Origin: Symbiodinium natans | Taxonomy: Eukaryota > Sar > Dinophyceae > Suessiales > Symbiodiniaceae | DNA: 54,713 nt | Assembly: GCA_905221605.1 (NCBI GenBank) | Contig: CAJNDS010002082.1 | Coordinates: 640,001-694,713 of the forward strand | Direction: 5' to 3' | In this document: positions 12,301 through 21,360 of the stretch, piece after piece | Numbering within the stretch: the first letter of the stretch is position 1 | Layout of the letters: every line of letters begins with the position of its first letter | The notes under the pieces: generated by a model | The model's database searches: none | Told to the model about the DNA's origin: nothing | The model's input: the letters and a program-made list of their open reading frames with translations, nothing else | Program-made: the position numbers and the translations under genes

Positions 12301-12870
12301 ACTCGATTAGGACGGCAGTGGCCCGGCACATGCACATGCGTTGGGACACATTGAAACATTCGGGTGCAGCTGTGAAACCTTGGCCGACAGGCATGCCTTC
12401 TGCTCCTGGCCACTCGAGCACTGCTTTCGTTTTGTGTCCCCCAATAACACATATGAAATAAAAAAAGCAACCAAAAGAAGAGATCCCCGTCAGAGAAGCG
12501 TTCTCCTCCAGCACGACGACGCCAGAGAACACTTTGGGCATGCCCTGGATGGTGGCCTGCATGCCGTCATAGGTGCCGTTCAACGCCTGTGGCCACTTGA
12601 GAGCCATCTGAAGAACGCTCAAAATGCGAACTTCGGGGCACATCTTTGCACATCTTTGCACATCTTTGCACATCTTTGCACATCTTTGCACATCTTTGCA
12701 CATCTTTGCACATCTTTGCACATCTTTGCTCTGCCGACTCGTGCTGACGCATGCTGACTCGTGCCTGCAGGCAGGAAGCAAACTCCTGTTGCAAGCGTTG
12801 GAGCTCCCGCACGCTTTCTTCAAGCCCTGGCAGGCCGATGTTGTTTGCAACGTGTGTTGAGTCATATGCT
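6400..12870 (-). CDS. voltage-gated ion channel, multi-exon (cation channel superfamily)
   Basis: Minus-strand exons follow channel order. N-terminal cytosolic exons lie at about 12869-12765 (LEESVRELQRLQQEFASCLQ), 12607-12490, 11690-11567 (donor GC) and 10985-10919. S1 is 10686-10547 (FWQICTLLLVVLDTVLIPL), S2 10121-10031 (GLWSFDICMSF), S3-S4 9698-9591 (RLFSLLRLMRILKFRG, Arg/Lys every third to fourth residue). S4-S5 linker plus S5 is 9501-9373 (IFQCVAQVLAVNHILACLLF). The last two exons are 108 and 129 nt, both phase 0. Pore pieces lie near 8991-8970 (FNWAIAQ) and 8884-8773 (YTPAPFPYQPQNELEQ); no GYG filter is visible. A C-linker-like exon at about 6893-6718 has LKFLPSTLLEELHIVKIG. The family is a plasma-membrane channel related to EAG/CNG types. 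S6 and a clear cyclic-nucleotide domain were not found, so the model is incomplete. Confidence 0.6.
6543..6576. repeat. 17-bp exact tandem duplication
   Basis: TCTGCACTTGGCGTACA occurs twice back to back in sequence that reads as C-terminal channel coding on the minus strand. Seventeen bases shift the frame, so either this is intronic or the duplication disrupts the exon. Confidence 0.8.
7172..7330 (-). CDS. putative C-terminal exon of the channel gene
   Basis: The minus frame encodes KDLQRWLFKTNAPEKLTRQL, a charged amphipathic segment that looks coding, between the pore exons and the C-linker-like exon. Neighbouring frames over the same bases are glutamine-rich shadows. Its boundaries are not resolved. 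Confidence 0.3.
   Translation of the reverse strand: MRKHVEERDTVRRAWASKRRALQQQSQQGPNKEPNRAECQGSAALALQDQCS
8010..8290. other. AT-rich patch, no gene seen
   Basis: Base composition falls to roughly one third G+C, far below the surrounding DNA, with ATCATGA- and ATCAA-type words. It is followed by a run of ten G and C-rich sequence. It lies where the intron before the channel C-terminus would be. No ORF or RNA gene is recognisable. Confidence 0.6.
12641..12729. repeat. 10-bp minisatellite (CATCTTTGCA)n in an intron
   Basis: Eight exact copies plus a ninth with one change. The array sits between two predicted channel exons (donor CAG/GCACGA at 12765, acceptor next to 12607), so it fills most of a roughly 160-nt intron. 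Long ORFs on both strands here are repeat artefacts. Confidence 0.95.
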
Positions 12871-12989
12871 AGACTACCATGCAAACCTACAACACAACTT
12901 CAGCCGGTGAAACCTGTCATGCGGTCCAGGTGACATCATTGCGCGCGATCTGCACTGTCTACTTCACTCAACGAGGATGTCGGATGGCA

Positions 12990-13430
12990 CTATTGGTCTC
13001 CTGAGCTTGCATTGCCTGATGCTTCGAAAAACCCTCGGTCGACATGGCAACTGACAAACAGCTGCAGGGTCGTAGCCGCCATGTCATACATGTGAAAACA
13101 GGCTTCTCTTTTGCAACATGTAACTGCGCATCCGCCGGCGCCGTTTTGTGTCAAAAGGTCCGTGCATGAGGAACAATGGGGTGGCGTGTCCCTGTTGGCC
13201 ACGCTCCCACTTATTGTTTTGCGCGACGCAAATGCTTTTTATGACTGCAAAGTCGCGAACCCACTAAATTCCTGAAAACCATTCATTGTATGATTCGAGT
13301 GTTCGCTGAAATTCGGAACTGCCCTGTCAAGCTTAATTATGCCAGCGAAGATCCCAAACAGTAAGATTGTAGCAATTTCGGCCTAGGGTTTAGGGAGTTT
13401 AGGGATTCAGAAAGTCAGGGCTTGGAAACA
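12990..13430. other. no gene seen
   Basis: Unique-looking sequence with no convincing ORF. TTTAGGG-type words (CCTAGGGTTTAGGGAG) appear at about 13380, resembling scattered telomere-like motifs. Confidence 0.4.
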
Positions 13431-13434
13431 CAGC

Positions 13435-13935
13435 CCTAGAAGTTTGTCGCATGTCCCCTCCCTTTGGGCTCGTAAAGTGAGGGCCCTTAGAGGTGCGGCC
13501 TGAAAGCCTTAAACCATAACGTGCGTGAAGGGCCCAGGGTGCGAGGTTAGAAGGTTTCAGGGAGGCGTCTTGCTTGGTCCCTTGCGTGTGCGAAAAGACT
13601 GAGCGTGTTCAACTAGCATCCTGCGTTTTGGGGACCGGGCGTACTCAAATAACGATTTGGGGACCGAGCGTATTGTATTCAACTAGCATCCTGCTTTGCG
13701 GGACCCAGCGTACCCAGGTTTTTGGGACCGAGCAAGTTCAACTAGCGTCCTGCTTTTTAGGGGCCCAACATACTCAAACAGCACCCAAGCTTTGGGATTC
13801 AGAACACTGCAGAAGCAAACACATATCCCTTAGAGGTTTGTCGTGTGTCCCCCCCCCTTGTGCTCGTAGGGTTTGGTGAGGGCCCGAGAAGTTTGTCGCA
13901 AGTCCCTTCCCTTTGCGCTCGTAGGGTGACATCGC
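13435..13935. repeat. degenerate direct repeats
   Basis: Two interleaved families occur. One carries TTCAACTAGCATCCTGC followed by GGGACCGAGCGT-like words and recurs about every 60 bp from 13607 to 13790. The other carries AAGTTTGTCGCA, TCCCTTCCCTTTG and GCTCGTAGGGT, seen near 13440, 13835 and 13890. No coding potential is visible. Confidence 0.7.
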
Positions 13936-13998
13936 AAGCCCGTTTGCGCCCTGATGACCAAATAGCTTGCGCCATGGCGCGAGCTTTTAGGGATGGTG

Positions 13999-14020
13999 TT
14001 TTAACACGTTAAAACACAAG
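13999..14020. repeat. near-perfect 22-bp palindrome
   Basis: GTGTTTTAA and TTAAAACAC are separated by four bases, giving a 9-bp stem. A second palindromic stretch centred on GCGCCATGGCGC lies 40 bp upstream. They sit about 230 bp before the copia fragment. Function unknown. Confidence 0.8.
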
Positions 14021-14128
14021 TTCTCAGGGTCGCAGGGGCAGATTTACAACCCTTATGCAGCCACGACCACGTTACCAGCACAGGGATAAACATCTCAATG
14101 TACTTCACCTACCTCCTTTAGGGAATCA

Positions 14129-14226
14129 AGTTGGGCCTAAGCAGGCCCCTCCGGCGAAATCATGGTGTCAAGTTGGGACAAGTTGGGCCCAAGAAGGCTC
14201 CCTCCGGCGAAATCATGGTGTCAAGT
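14129..14226 (+). repeat. two copies of the GGCGAAATCATGGTGTCAAG repeat
   Basis: The unit reads CTCCGGCGAAATCATGG, then TGTCAAGTTGGG and a CCCAAGAAGG-like spacer. Two copies abut the first base of the copia gag fragment. The same unit is present in at least six copies at 19340-19680 in the opposite orientation, which marks both places as connected by rearrangement. Confidence 0.85.
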
Positions 14227-14581
14227 TAAGGACAAAGGCGTTGCAGAGAACATCCTCGAATATGAGGAACGCATTGAGCAGTACGAAAAGTCGACTGGAG
14301 AAAAGGTGCAGGAGAACTTGAAGGTTAGTACATTGATTCAAAGAATGAAGCCTGAAGTAAAGAGACATTTGTTGCTTAACCTAGATGAGAAGACGAAGTA
14401 CCCGGCACTTAGGCAGTACCTCGTGAACTATGAGTCAACTGAGAAGTGGACCAATTCGCTTACGCAGTCCCAAGGAACACCCCATAGGACAACTACTGAC
14501 CTAATTGACAAGGGAAAAGATCATCAGGGTGTTGCAGCCATGGATGTGTCTCAGGCTTGGAAAGGCAAAGGTAGAGATTGA
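14227..14581 (+). CDS. Ty1/copia gag, C-terminal half (3' half of a split element)
   Basis: The frame encodes VAENILEYEERIEQYEKSTG, then KVSTLIQRMKPEVKRHLLLN, the helical core of copia-type gag (retrotran_gag/UBN2-like), which packages the element's RNA. It starts abruptly at the join with the GGCGAAATC repeats; the upstream half of the same gag lies on the minus strand at 21361-22265 and stops at the equivalent residue. No start codon belongs to it. It ends in a stop at 14579-14581, and lysine/glycine-rich nucleic-acid-binding sequence continues in other frames to about 14790, so frameshifts are present. Confidence 0.75.
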
Positions 14582-14800
14582 TATGGATACAAAGGCAAAG
14601 GAAAGAAAGGTGGTAAGGGTTCAGGCAAGGATTCAGGCAAAGGTGGTTTCAAAGGTCGAGGCAAAGGAAAAGGTAGAGGCAAAGGTAGAGGTGGAAACTG
14701 GAAAGGCCGAGGTCGAGGCTTTAGAGGCTACAAAGGCAGAGGAAAAGGCTACAAAGGGTTCAAAGGTAGCTAGAAAGGCAAAGGTAAAGGAAACCCGCAT
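14582..14800 (+). pseudogene. gag basic tail, frameshifted
   Basis: GGNAAAGG-type repeats encode Lys-Gly and Arg-Gly runs in the frame that begins YGYKGKGKKGGKGSGKD. This corresponds to the basic tail that precedes the protease in copia gag. An in-frame TAG at about 14773 interrupts it. The zinc knuckle and protease motifs expected next are missing, so an internal deletion probably lies near 14800-14820. Confidence 0.6.
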
Positions 14801-14814
14801 TGTGTATGGATTTC

Positions 14815-15986
14815 TGTTTTGCAGGAACAAGTCATGATGAAGCCCCGACGGCAATCAGCTTGGTTTGCATTGACTTTTGGAGTAGGAGCATTGCATGCAT
14901 TCCAACTGCAACCAAAGGAAAAGGTTTGATCGAGCACATTGGTGAAGGAGTTACGTACATGAGCACTCAGCTACAGTACCAGACTATCAATTTAAAGGCA
15001 GACAATGAAGGAACCATGAAGAAGCTCAAGCAGATCATCCTGAAACAAAGGTCAGCTCTAGGACTAGGAACAACCCCTCAAGATGCAGTTTCAGGCCAGA
15101 AGGAAACCAATGGCATGGCAGAGCGTGCGATTCAAACCGTGCGTAGGCAAGCCCTCACGCTGATTCAAGGTTTGCAGGAGCAGGCAAAGGTACTGATAGC
15201 GCATACTCACCCTCTGTTCAGTTTGGCATTCAGGCATGCAGCTTGGATTCTGAACAGGTACCACAGGCACAGTGCTACTGGTGTGGTGTGACACCTTATG
15301 AGTTTGTCGCAGGAAGACCTTATGAAGGAACACTTTGCCAGTTTGGTGAGAGTTTGATGGTCTTGGCAAACAGGACTGGCACCAATCTCAAGAAAGGTGA
15401 CCCTCAATGGCTGAGAGGAGTGTTCTTAGGAAAGACTGACAACAACCTCTTCATTGCGTGGCACATGGATGGCGTCAAGACCAGTAGATCTGCGAAGAGA
15501 TGCCCCCAGCATTTTGACCTGGAAGCACTAACTAGTGTAGGAATCCACACTTGGGAAGTGAAACACACGACACTCACAACTCGTGCAGTTCCTAGGAAGA
15601 ACCTACCAGGCCCCTCAGGAACACCGGCACCTGTGACAGTGGTGGAACCTCTACGAGATCAGGATGGCGTGGGAGCCATTACTCCTGGAATTCGGACACC
15701 TGTCATTGCAGGCGGGGCTAGCGCGCCAAAACCGTTCGGAACAGTCACCCCAAAAAGCACGAACCTTCATGCAATGGCGAAGAAAGCTAAGGAACAAGAG
15801 CAGCAGAGACAGCAAGAACAGCAAGTAGAACCCACAGCACCTGAATGGATAGACCCAGGACCAGACGAAGCAGGCAGTGATGCAACGCCTGCAAGTCAGC
15901 TGAGTCATCTGCAAAACATTGGGCCAGGATCTGATGAAGCAGGTAGTGATGTCACACCAACGTCGCAGATAACGTGGTTGTGGTAG
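14815..15986 (+). pseudogene. Ty1/copia integrase and connector, frameshifted
   Basis: In frame from about 14800 the core reads LVCIDFWSRSIACIP (first catalytic Asp), LKADNEGTMKKLKQI (second Asp) and NGMAERAIQTVRRQ (Glu), the D,D-E order of rve-type integrases that insert the cDNA. A stop follows at 15289-15291; the protein resumes in another frame from about 15296 with YEFVAGRPYEGTL and DPQWLRGVFLGKT, typical of the region after the core. The tail is low-complexity Gln/Pro/Glu and contains a near-duplicate of GPDEAGSDATPASQ about 72 bp apart. The zinc-binding HHCC segment is not seen. Confidence 0.7.
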
Positions 15987-16002
15987 CGACAGCATGCAGC
16001 AG

Positions 16003-16817
16003 GACCACCGGAGCTTTCCGAGGAAGAGCTCAAGACTAAGGACAGAGAGGCCATGATCACAGAGATGGAGAGACTTTCAGGAATGCAGGCATTGGTCAGG
16101 AAACCACTTGAGGAACTTGGTTGGCGCAAGAGAGACGGTGGAGAGAAAGAGAGAGAAGAGAATGAACAGGAACTGTTTTAGGAACCCTGAAAAGGAAGAG
16201 ACAGTAGCTGTAGAGAAGGAAGTAGCAGCTATGGAACCAAGTGCCTCCGAAAAGGAACGCTGGTACAGAGAGCTCACCTCTCAGTTGAGCCAGTTGAGGA
16301 ACCACGAACGTGTTGCTCAGAAAACAGTGTCGTGAACAGGCAAACCTCAAAGAACAGATTGCGGACCAACGCTTGCGAGATGTGGAGATGCTCAGGCGTT
16401 TGAAGGAAAGGATAGAAGTTTTGGAGACCAAGATCGCCGAGCAGCGAAGATGGAAAGAGAGCTACGAAGAACAGGACATGGTCGAGGAGAAGCAGGAAGT
16501 GAAGAAGAGGAAGAAGGAGAAGGATCGAGTTCTACCACACCGACATCTTCGTTGGCGTCTACTACAACAACGCAGCAAGAAAGGAGGAAGGAAAAGGAGA
16601 GAAGATCAGGAAAGTGAATGAGGAGTTAAGGAAAAGAGAAGAAGAGGAGAAAGAAAGGGAAAGAGGTTTGGCGTACCCCTACGACGACACCGAGTACAAG
16701 ATCTACGTGGAGAACGGCAAGGTATACAAACAGCACAGGATCACAGGCGAAAAGGTCGTGAAGAAAAGAAGCAAGGAAAAGCAGAGGAAGGATCAGCAGC
16801 GCTCAGTCGAGCAGTGA
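16003..16817 (+). pseudogene. remnant of pol RT start fused to copia accessory ORF
   Basis: The frame KDREAMITEMERLSGMQAL at about 16037-16095 is the segment that normally opens the copia reverse transcriptase region, but it passes straight into charged coiled-coil sequence (LRDVEMLRRLKERIEVLETK, LRKREEEEKERERGL). RT and RNase H are therefore absent, apparently by deletion. The latter part (about 16614-16817, ending DQQRSVEQ) resembles an accessory ORF placed after pol and is split over three frames. A short frame with FVFAFVDYLAHDSRS follows before the LTR. Confidence 0.5.
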
Positions 16818-16970
16818 GGAGTGGGTTTCAAGATGAGAAGGAAGCCAGAACAAAGGATGGAGTGCCCGTTCTGCTGGCAGCTTTCTAGGAACTTTGTTTT
16901 CGCTTTTGTTGACTACTTAGCCCACGACAGTCGAAGCTAGCTTAGTCTAGGAACGACTTTCAACAGCTTC

Positions 16971-16980
16971 GAAGGCGGGG
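16971..16980 (+). promoter_or_regulatory. polypurine tract of the copia element
   Basis: GAAGGCGGGG lies immediately before the TGTTAAAC start of the 3' LTR, the expected place of the plus-strand primer in LTR retrotransposons. Confidence 0.65.
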
Positions 16981-17121
16981 TGTTAAACATCTCTGCAGTA
17001 CAGGAAGCTGTGCGCCAGGTGCATGTGAAATGCACACAAGAGCCTCAGAACGTCTTGTCGACGATAGGCTCGAACCAGGACACACACCGCAGCGAGCCCA
17101 GGAAAAGTGCGGAGTGTCCCA
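16981..17121 (+). repeat. 3' LTR of the split copia element (141 bp)
   Basis: The LTR begins TGTTAAAC and ends GTCCCA, fitting the TG...CA rule. Its last ~130 bp are repeated in reverse complement at 23047-23179 with about six transitions and one 4-bp insertion (TAAC), i.e. roughly 95% identity. It is preceded by a polypurine tract. Confidence 0.8.
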
Positions 17122-17149
17122 GCTTTTGAGATAGGTTTAGATTGACCCG

Positions 17150-18810
17150 ATCTTTGACAGAATGACAGAAATGACAAAAATGACGGGCTCCCCCGGCCTT
17201 CGAAAATTTTTGAATCATGCTTGCCGGCCATCCCGACATGACAGACAAGAATGACAGGAATGACGGGTTTGTCTCGAGTCCGAAATTTCCAGCCAATGGT
17301 CCCCGGAAGTCCTGTGCAGACTTCCCATGAGGCGATACAGGCCGGCTATTTCTATGGCAATGACAGGCCTCCAATGATTGTCCGGAATCTCGCCGTGTCG
17401 GCGCGTGTGTTTTTTTCTGGCTCCGTCATTCTTGTTATTCTTGTCACTTCCATTCGCCTCAGACCAGCCGGAGGTCGAATGACAGGAATGGCATGGCAAG
17501 TCTCCAGAGAGTCCGAAATTTTCAGTCAAGGTCCCAAGCTCCCCGCCATGTGCGCCACAGCGTCTGACAAAAGACTCCACGTACAAGTCCATGGTTTGAC
17601 GAAAAAGCGGTCGGGCAGCAGCCACGTCCGAGATCTCGCACACCTGCAACCTGTCACCTGCACCGCCGTCAGCTGCCGGGCGTAGTAGGGCTGAGGTAAG
17701 TATGAAGTTAAGATTACAATCAAACAGAAAGAAACGTCTAGTATCTCACCAGAGGTCAACGTCGCCTGGCGGCGGCCAGCAACCAAAACCTTGAAGGTTG
17801 CCAGGATTTCGCACGCCGACACACGCGGCTGCCCATAGACGACGTCCACACGTGTGCACATATCGGCCATGAATTCGTACCAGAGGTCGACTGGGTGCGT
17901 GTTTGCAGCCATGGGGCTGTCGCGCAGCAGTGTTAGCGGCATGATTGCGTTTTGACTCGCGCTTCTGTTGCAAGCAGTCTGCTTTCCTATAGTGCCCGGC
18001 CATTTTCCTTCCAGACAACGCCGTCGCAACCTCGAGCCGCGCCGAATCGAAATCCCAACCTCGAGCCGGCGCCGAGTCGAGCCGGGGCCGCGCCGAGCAG
18101 CGCCGAGTCCTGGTTTGCCTGGTTGTTTCTCAATAAATGACACTTGTCATTCTTGTCATGTCTGTCATTCTTGTCATTTCTCATGCTCTCTTGCACGTCA
18201 ATTGTTGGTTCTATGTTCTGCGGACGTCAATTTTTCTCGCCAGAAAATGACAGCCGTCATTTTCGTCATTTCTGTCATTTCCGTCATTTCCGATGATTTC
18301 CGGTTTTCCGTCATTTCCAGTGATTTTCGGTTTTCTCATTCCCGCTGTTTTCCGGTCATTTTGCAAGCATGCCTCAGGCCCTCTGGGTTGATGCCAATTC
18401 GCAACAGCCACTCAGACAAGGCCTTGCTGCACGTCAAATCTCAGCTCCACGCGCCAGACCTCCGCCAGCCCCGCAGATGACAGAATGACAGAAATGACAG
18501 AAATGACAAGTGTTATTTTTTCTCTGGGATTTTTTTGCAATGCATGCCCGTGGTAGGTTAGGCTCCCTGGAATCCCAGAGCATGCAGCGCTGCAAACAAG
18601 GCCAGACTCACAATTGACGTGCAGCAGAATCTCTAAATTGACTTTTTTGCATTTTGCAAGGTTGTTATGAATTTGTAACACCCTAAAACTCCCGCAAAAC
18701 CAGTCGAACCGCCTTGACGAAAAATGACAGAAATGACAGGAATGAGCGGTGCAGAGCTCGGCGCGGCAGTTTGTCATGTCTGTCATTTTTGTCATTTCTG
18801 TCATTTTCTG
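17150..18810. repeat. dispersed TGACAGAAATGACA-type repeat clusters
   Basis: Runs of TGACA/AATGAC or their complement TGTCATT/GTCATTC recur at about 17158-17185, 17238-17262, 17427-17490, 18137-18182, 18246-18300, 18476-18510, 18722-18745 and 18772-18812. Both strand orientations alternate, so neighbouring clusters can pair. The same words flank the 5' LTR at 23183-23255. Short ORFs (17526-18143 minus and others) crossing them are not supported. Confidence 0.85.
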
Positions 18811-18867
18811 TTTTTTTGCAGCAGAAAACAATGCAAAAAGTGAACCAGGCCGGCAAGGCCATGCTCT

Positions 18868-19328
18868 CTCTTAAGTAGACACCTTCTTGACCCTCTGGAG
18901 ACTATCCACTGCCAGAATGAATCATATCGAATTCTTGCACTTCTAGCGCTCGAAAAACCAATCTCGAAACAGAGATGAAGCAGCAAGGCCATAGACTGAA
19001 AACAAATTTGCCCTCAAAGGCCAAAATAAAAGTGGAGCGATCCGTCGAAAACATCGCCCAGAAACATGCTTTGTTGGAGGTTCGAGATGAAAACGAAGGG
19101 CGAAGCCCGAAGAACCCCGAACCTCCAGGAAAGCATTTCTGGGCGATTCTTCCTGCGAACGTTTTTTTGGCCTAGAGGGCAAATTTGTTTTGAGTCTATG
19201 GCCTTGCTGCTTCATCTCTGTTTCGAGATTGGTTTTTTGAGCGCTAGAAATGCAGGAATTCGAAATGATTCATTCTGGCTGTGGATAGTCTCCAGAGGGT
19301 CAAAAAGGTGTCTACTTAAGAGAGAGTA
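18868..19328. mobile_element. foldback (long inverted repeat) element
   Basis: The left arm from about 18868 (CTCTCTTAAGTAGACACC) and the right arm ending about 19328 (GGTGTCTACTTAAGAGAG) are reverse complements over some 200 bp with scattered mismatches and small indels. They meet near 19100 in a short spacer around GGGCGAAGCCCG. No transposase is present. It resembles a foldback or MITE-like non-autonomous element. No clear target-site duplication could be read. Confidence 0.8.
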
Positions 19329-19339
19329 TGTGGGCCTGG

Positions 19340-19690
19340 ATGATGCCAAAGGGGCCTTGTTGGGCCCAACTTGACATCATTTCGCCAGAGGGGCCTTCTT
19401 GGCCCAACTTGACACCGTGATTTCGCCAGAGGGCCTACGTGGGCCCAACTTGACACCGTGATTTCGCCGGAGGGGACTTCTTGGGCCCAACTTGACGCCA
19501 TGATTTCGCCGGAAGGCCCTTATTGACACCATGATTTTCCCGGAGGGACCTTCTTCGCCTTCTTGGGCCTTGACATTTTTTTTTGCCGGAGGAGCCTTTT
19601 TGGGATCAACTTGACCATGATTTCGCCTGAGGGGCCCAACTTGAAACCATCATTTTATCGGAGAGAGCCTTTTTGGGCCCACTCCGGCCT
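19340..19690 (-). repeat. array of the ~45-bp GGCGAAATCATGGTGTCAAG unit
   Basis: At least six degenerate copies read on plus as TTGGGCCCAACTTGACACC followed by ATGATTTCGCCGGAGGGG. They are opposite in orientation to the two copies at 14129-14226. Unit length varies from about 40 to 60 bp. Confidence 0.85.
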
Positions 19691-19794
19691 TGCGAACCCA
19701 TTCCGAACCGTTCCGAATCGTTCTAACCTTGGAATCGCGAATCCTGGAAGCCGCTTTGAACCGTTCCGCTAAACGATAGGTGTCGCGAGTACTC

Positions 19795-20280
19795 TTTTCA
19801 AACTTTGAACGTTTGAGAGTTTGAAGGGATGAATGACCATTGAAACCTTGGAGATTGAAAGCTTTTTGAAGAATGACAACGATGAACGACACGGAAGTCG
19901 AAAGTTTGAAGTTTAAAAGTTTGAAAGAGGTTCGAGCTCGAAGGTTTGAAGCGAGAGCGAGTTCGAAAGTTTGAAGCCGAATTCCCGAACTCAAGGCAAA
20001 CACGGCGGACCGCGCCTCGAGTTCGAAAGTTCCAGGGGGTTCGAGGTCGGAGTTTGAGCGCCTGAGAGTTTGAAGGCACCAGAGATTGAGAGTTTGACGC
20101 GTCCAGAAAGTTCGGAGTTTGAAGTTTGAAAGCAACACGAGTTTCAAAGTTCGAAGTAAGTTTGACGACACTCGAACACGAAGAGTTTGATACTTTGACA
20201 AATCTCGCGATTCGCTCTTTGAAAGTTCGAACGCATCGAGTTTGAAAGTTTGAGAGCTTGACAACACGTTCAGACCACAT
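19795..20280. repeat. GTTTGAA-rich low-complexity tract
   Basis: GTTTGAA, GTTTGAAG and GTTCGAAAG recur irregularly every 8-25 bp over nearly 500 bp. The minus-strand ORFs covering it translate to SNFQT/KLRT-type repeats and are composition artefacts. TTTAGGG-like words follow near 20560. Confidence 0.85.
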
Positions 20281-20789
20281 CGAGCCCTCGTTAGGAGTCC
20301 TGCGGTTCAGGCTTGAAGTCGCGAGATTTTTGGGATTCAGGGGTTATGGGTTCGAGTTTTAAGACGCAGACGTTAGGGTCTGCGGTCCAGAACTTTAGGC
20401 GCAGTGTTTGGAGCTTAAGACGTTTAAGAGGATCATCTGCAGAAAACATTCGGAGCTGAGTTTCGGGTAGGTGTAGGGTCGAGGACGAGGATAAAGGAAT
20501 CTCTTGCGCAGGGCATGGGGAAGCCAGGGCAATTTCCTGAAACGCAAAGAGTAGGGTTTACAGGGTTTAGGGGTTGAAGGGTTTACTGAACAGCCATTAG
20601 AAACCCTTGATCAACAAAAACCGGGCCCTTGCAGAAACGCCTAACCCTTAGCTCGTCAAGATTTATTCGAGCCTACTACGACCTTAGTCGCTTAGGGTTG
20701 CAGATACCCTCCTCGGATCCTGTGGAAGGAGAGCTTGGGGGGGGGGTGGTTCAATTGCGAGGGTTTGTCGCTGAATTTAGTCTGCGCAG

Positions 20790-20997
20790 GATTTAGAACA
20801 TTCTCTCGACCGTCACTTCTCCTACTCAATAGTGAAGCAAAGAAACAAAATCAGGATTGGAGGGGGTGGAATTTGGAATAATTCTCTCGACCATCACTTT
20901 TCCTGCTCTAAAAATCAAACACACGAAAAACCAGAAACGAGAGGGGGTGGAATTTGGAATCATTCTCTCGAACACCACTTCCTGCAGGAAGTCTACG
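20790..20997. repeat. ~88-bp tandem repeat, about 2.5 copies
   Basis: Each copy carries GGGGGTGGAATTTGGAATNATTCTCTCGA followed by a CACTT word and an AAATC/AAACA-rich spacer. Copies start near 20795, 20861 and 20942. On the minus strand each unit begins right after AG and opens with GA (AG/GAAGTG, AG/GAAAAG, AG/GAGAAG). Confidence 0.8.
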
Positions 20998-21340
20998 AAT
21001 CTGGTGCATCTCGACAGGTAGGCTTCAAGGCTGGAAGCTGCATAGGCTGAGATGGCTCGTACCCGAAGTCGTTCAGGTGTGAGCGATTGGGTCGTCTCAG
21101 TCCAGAGGGCGCTGGTGTCCCCTAGCTTATCTAGGAGGAGCAGCCATATACGGCTGCACTCCAATTTGCGGGCTTCTTCTCTGGCCAGCATCGTCTGCAG
21201 ACGGGGTGGCCCTGAGCATTGCTGGCGAACGGCTGTCTCCTGAGGCTTCGATGATGCTCCCGGCTCTGGTGCGGGCGTGCTGATGGGCTTTAGGGTCTCG
21301 GGAGGCAGAATCGGCAAGGGCTTGGGTTTATTAAGGTAGG
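20993..21340 (-). pseudogene. tyrosine recombinase N-terminal fragment (DIRS-like)
   Basis: The minus frame runs from a Pro/Ala-rich linker through RLQTMLAREEARKLECSRIW to RAISAYAASSLEAYLSRCTR and FVDFLQ. The helix order looks like the SAM-like core-binding domain at the start of DIRS-type tyrosine recombinases, the same family as at 40.2-41.3 kb. It breaks off at the tandem repeat (possibly an exon end, CTGCAG/GA), and the catalytic domain is missing. Upstream it abuts the broken gag at 21357-21361. Assignment rests on pattern memory only. Confidence 0.4.
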
Positions 21341-21360
21341 CGCTGGCGGGTGCAGGCTTA

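Noticed and set aside
12641-12729. Possible CRISPR-like array
   Set aside because: Units are contiguous without spacers; it is a plain minisatellite in a eukaryotic intron.
12191-12884. Minus-strand ORFs with CAKMCKDVQR repeats
   Set aside because: The repeat is a 10-bp minisatellite read through three frames; flanking pieces belong to separate exons.
17526-18143. 205-codon minus ORF in the TGACA region
   Set aside because: It crosses repeat clusters, has no recognisable domain and no continuation in flanking DNA.
19650-20280. 205-codon minus ORF (SNFQT repeats)
   Set aside because: Pure product of the GTTTGAA low-complexity tract.
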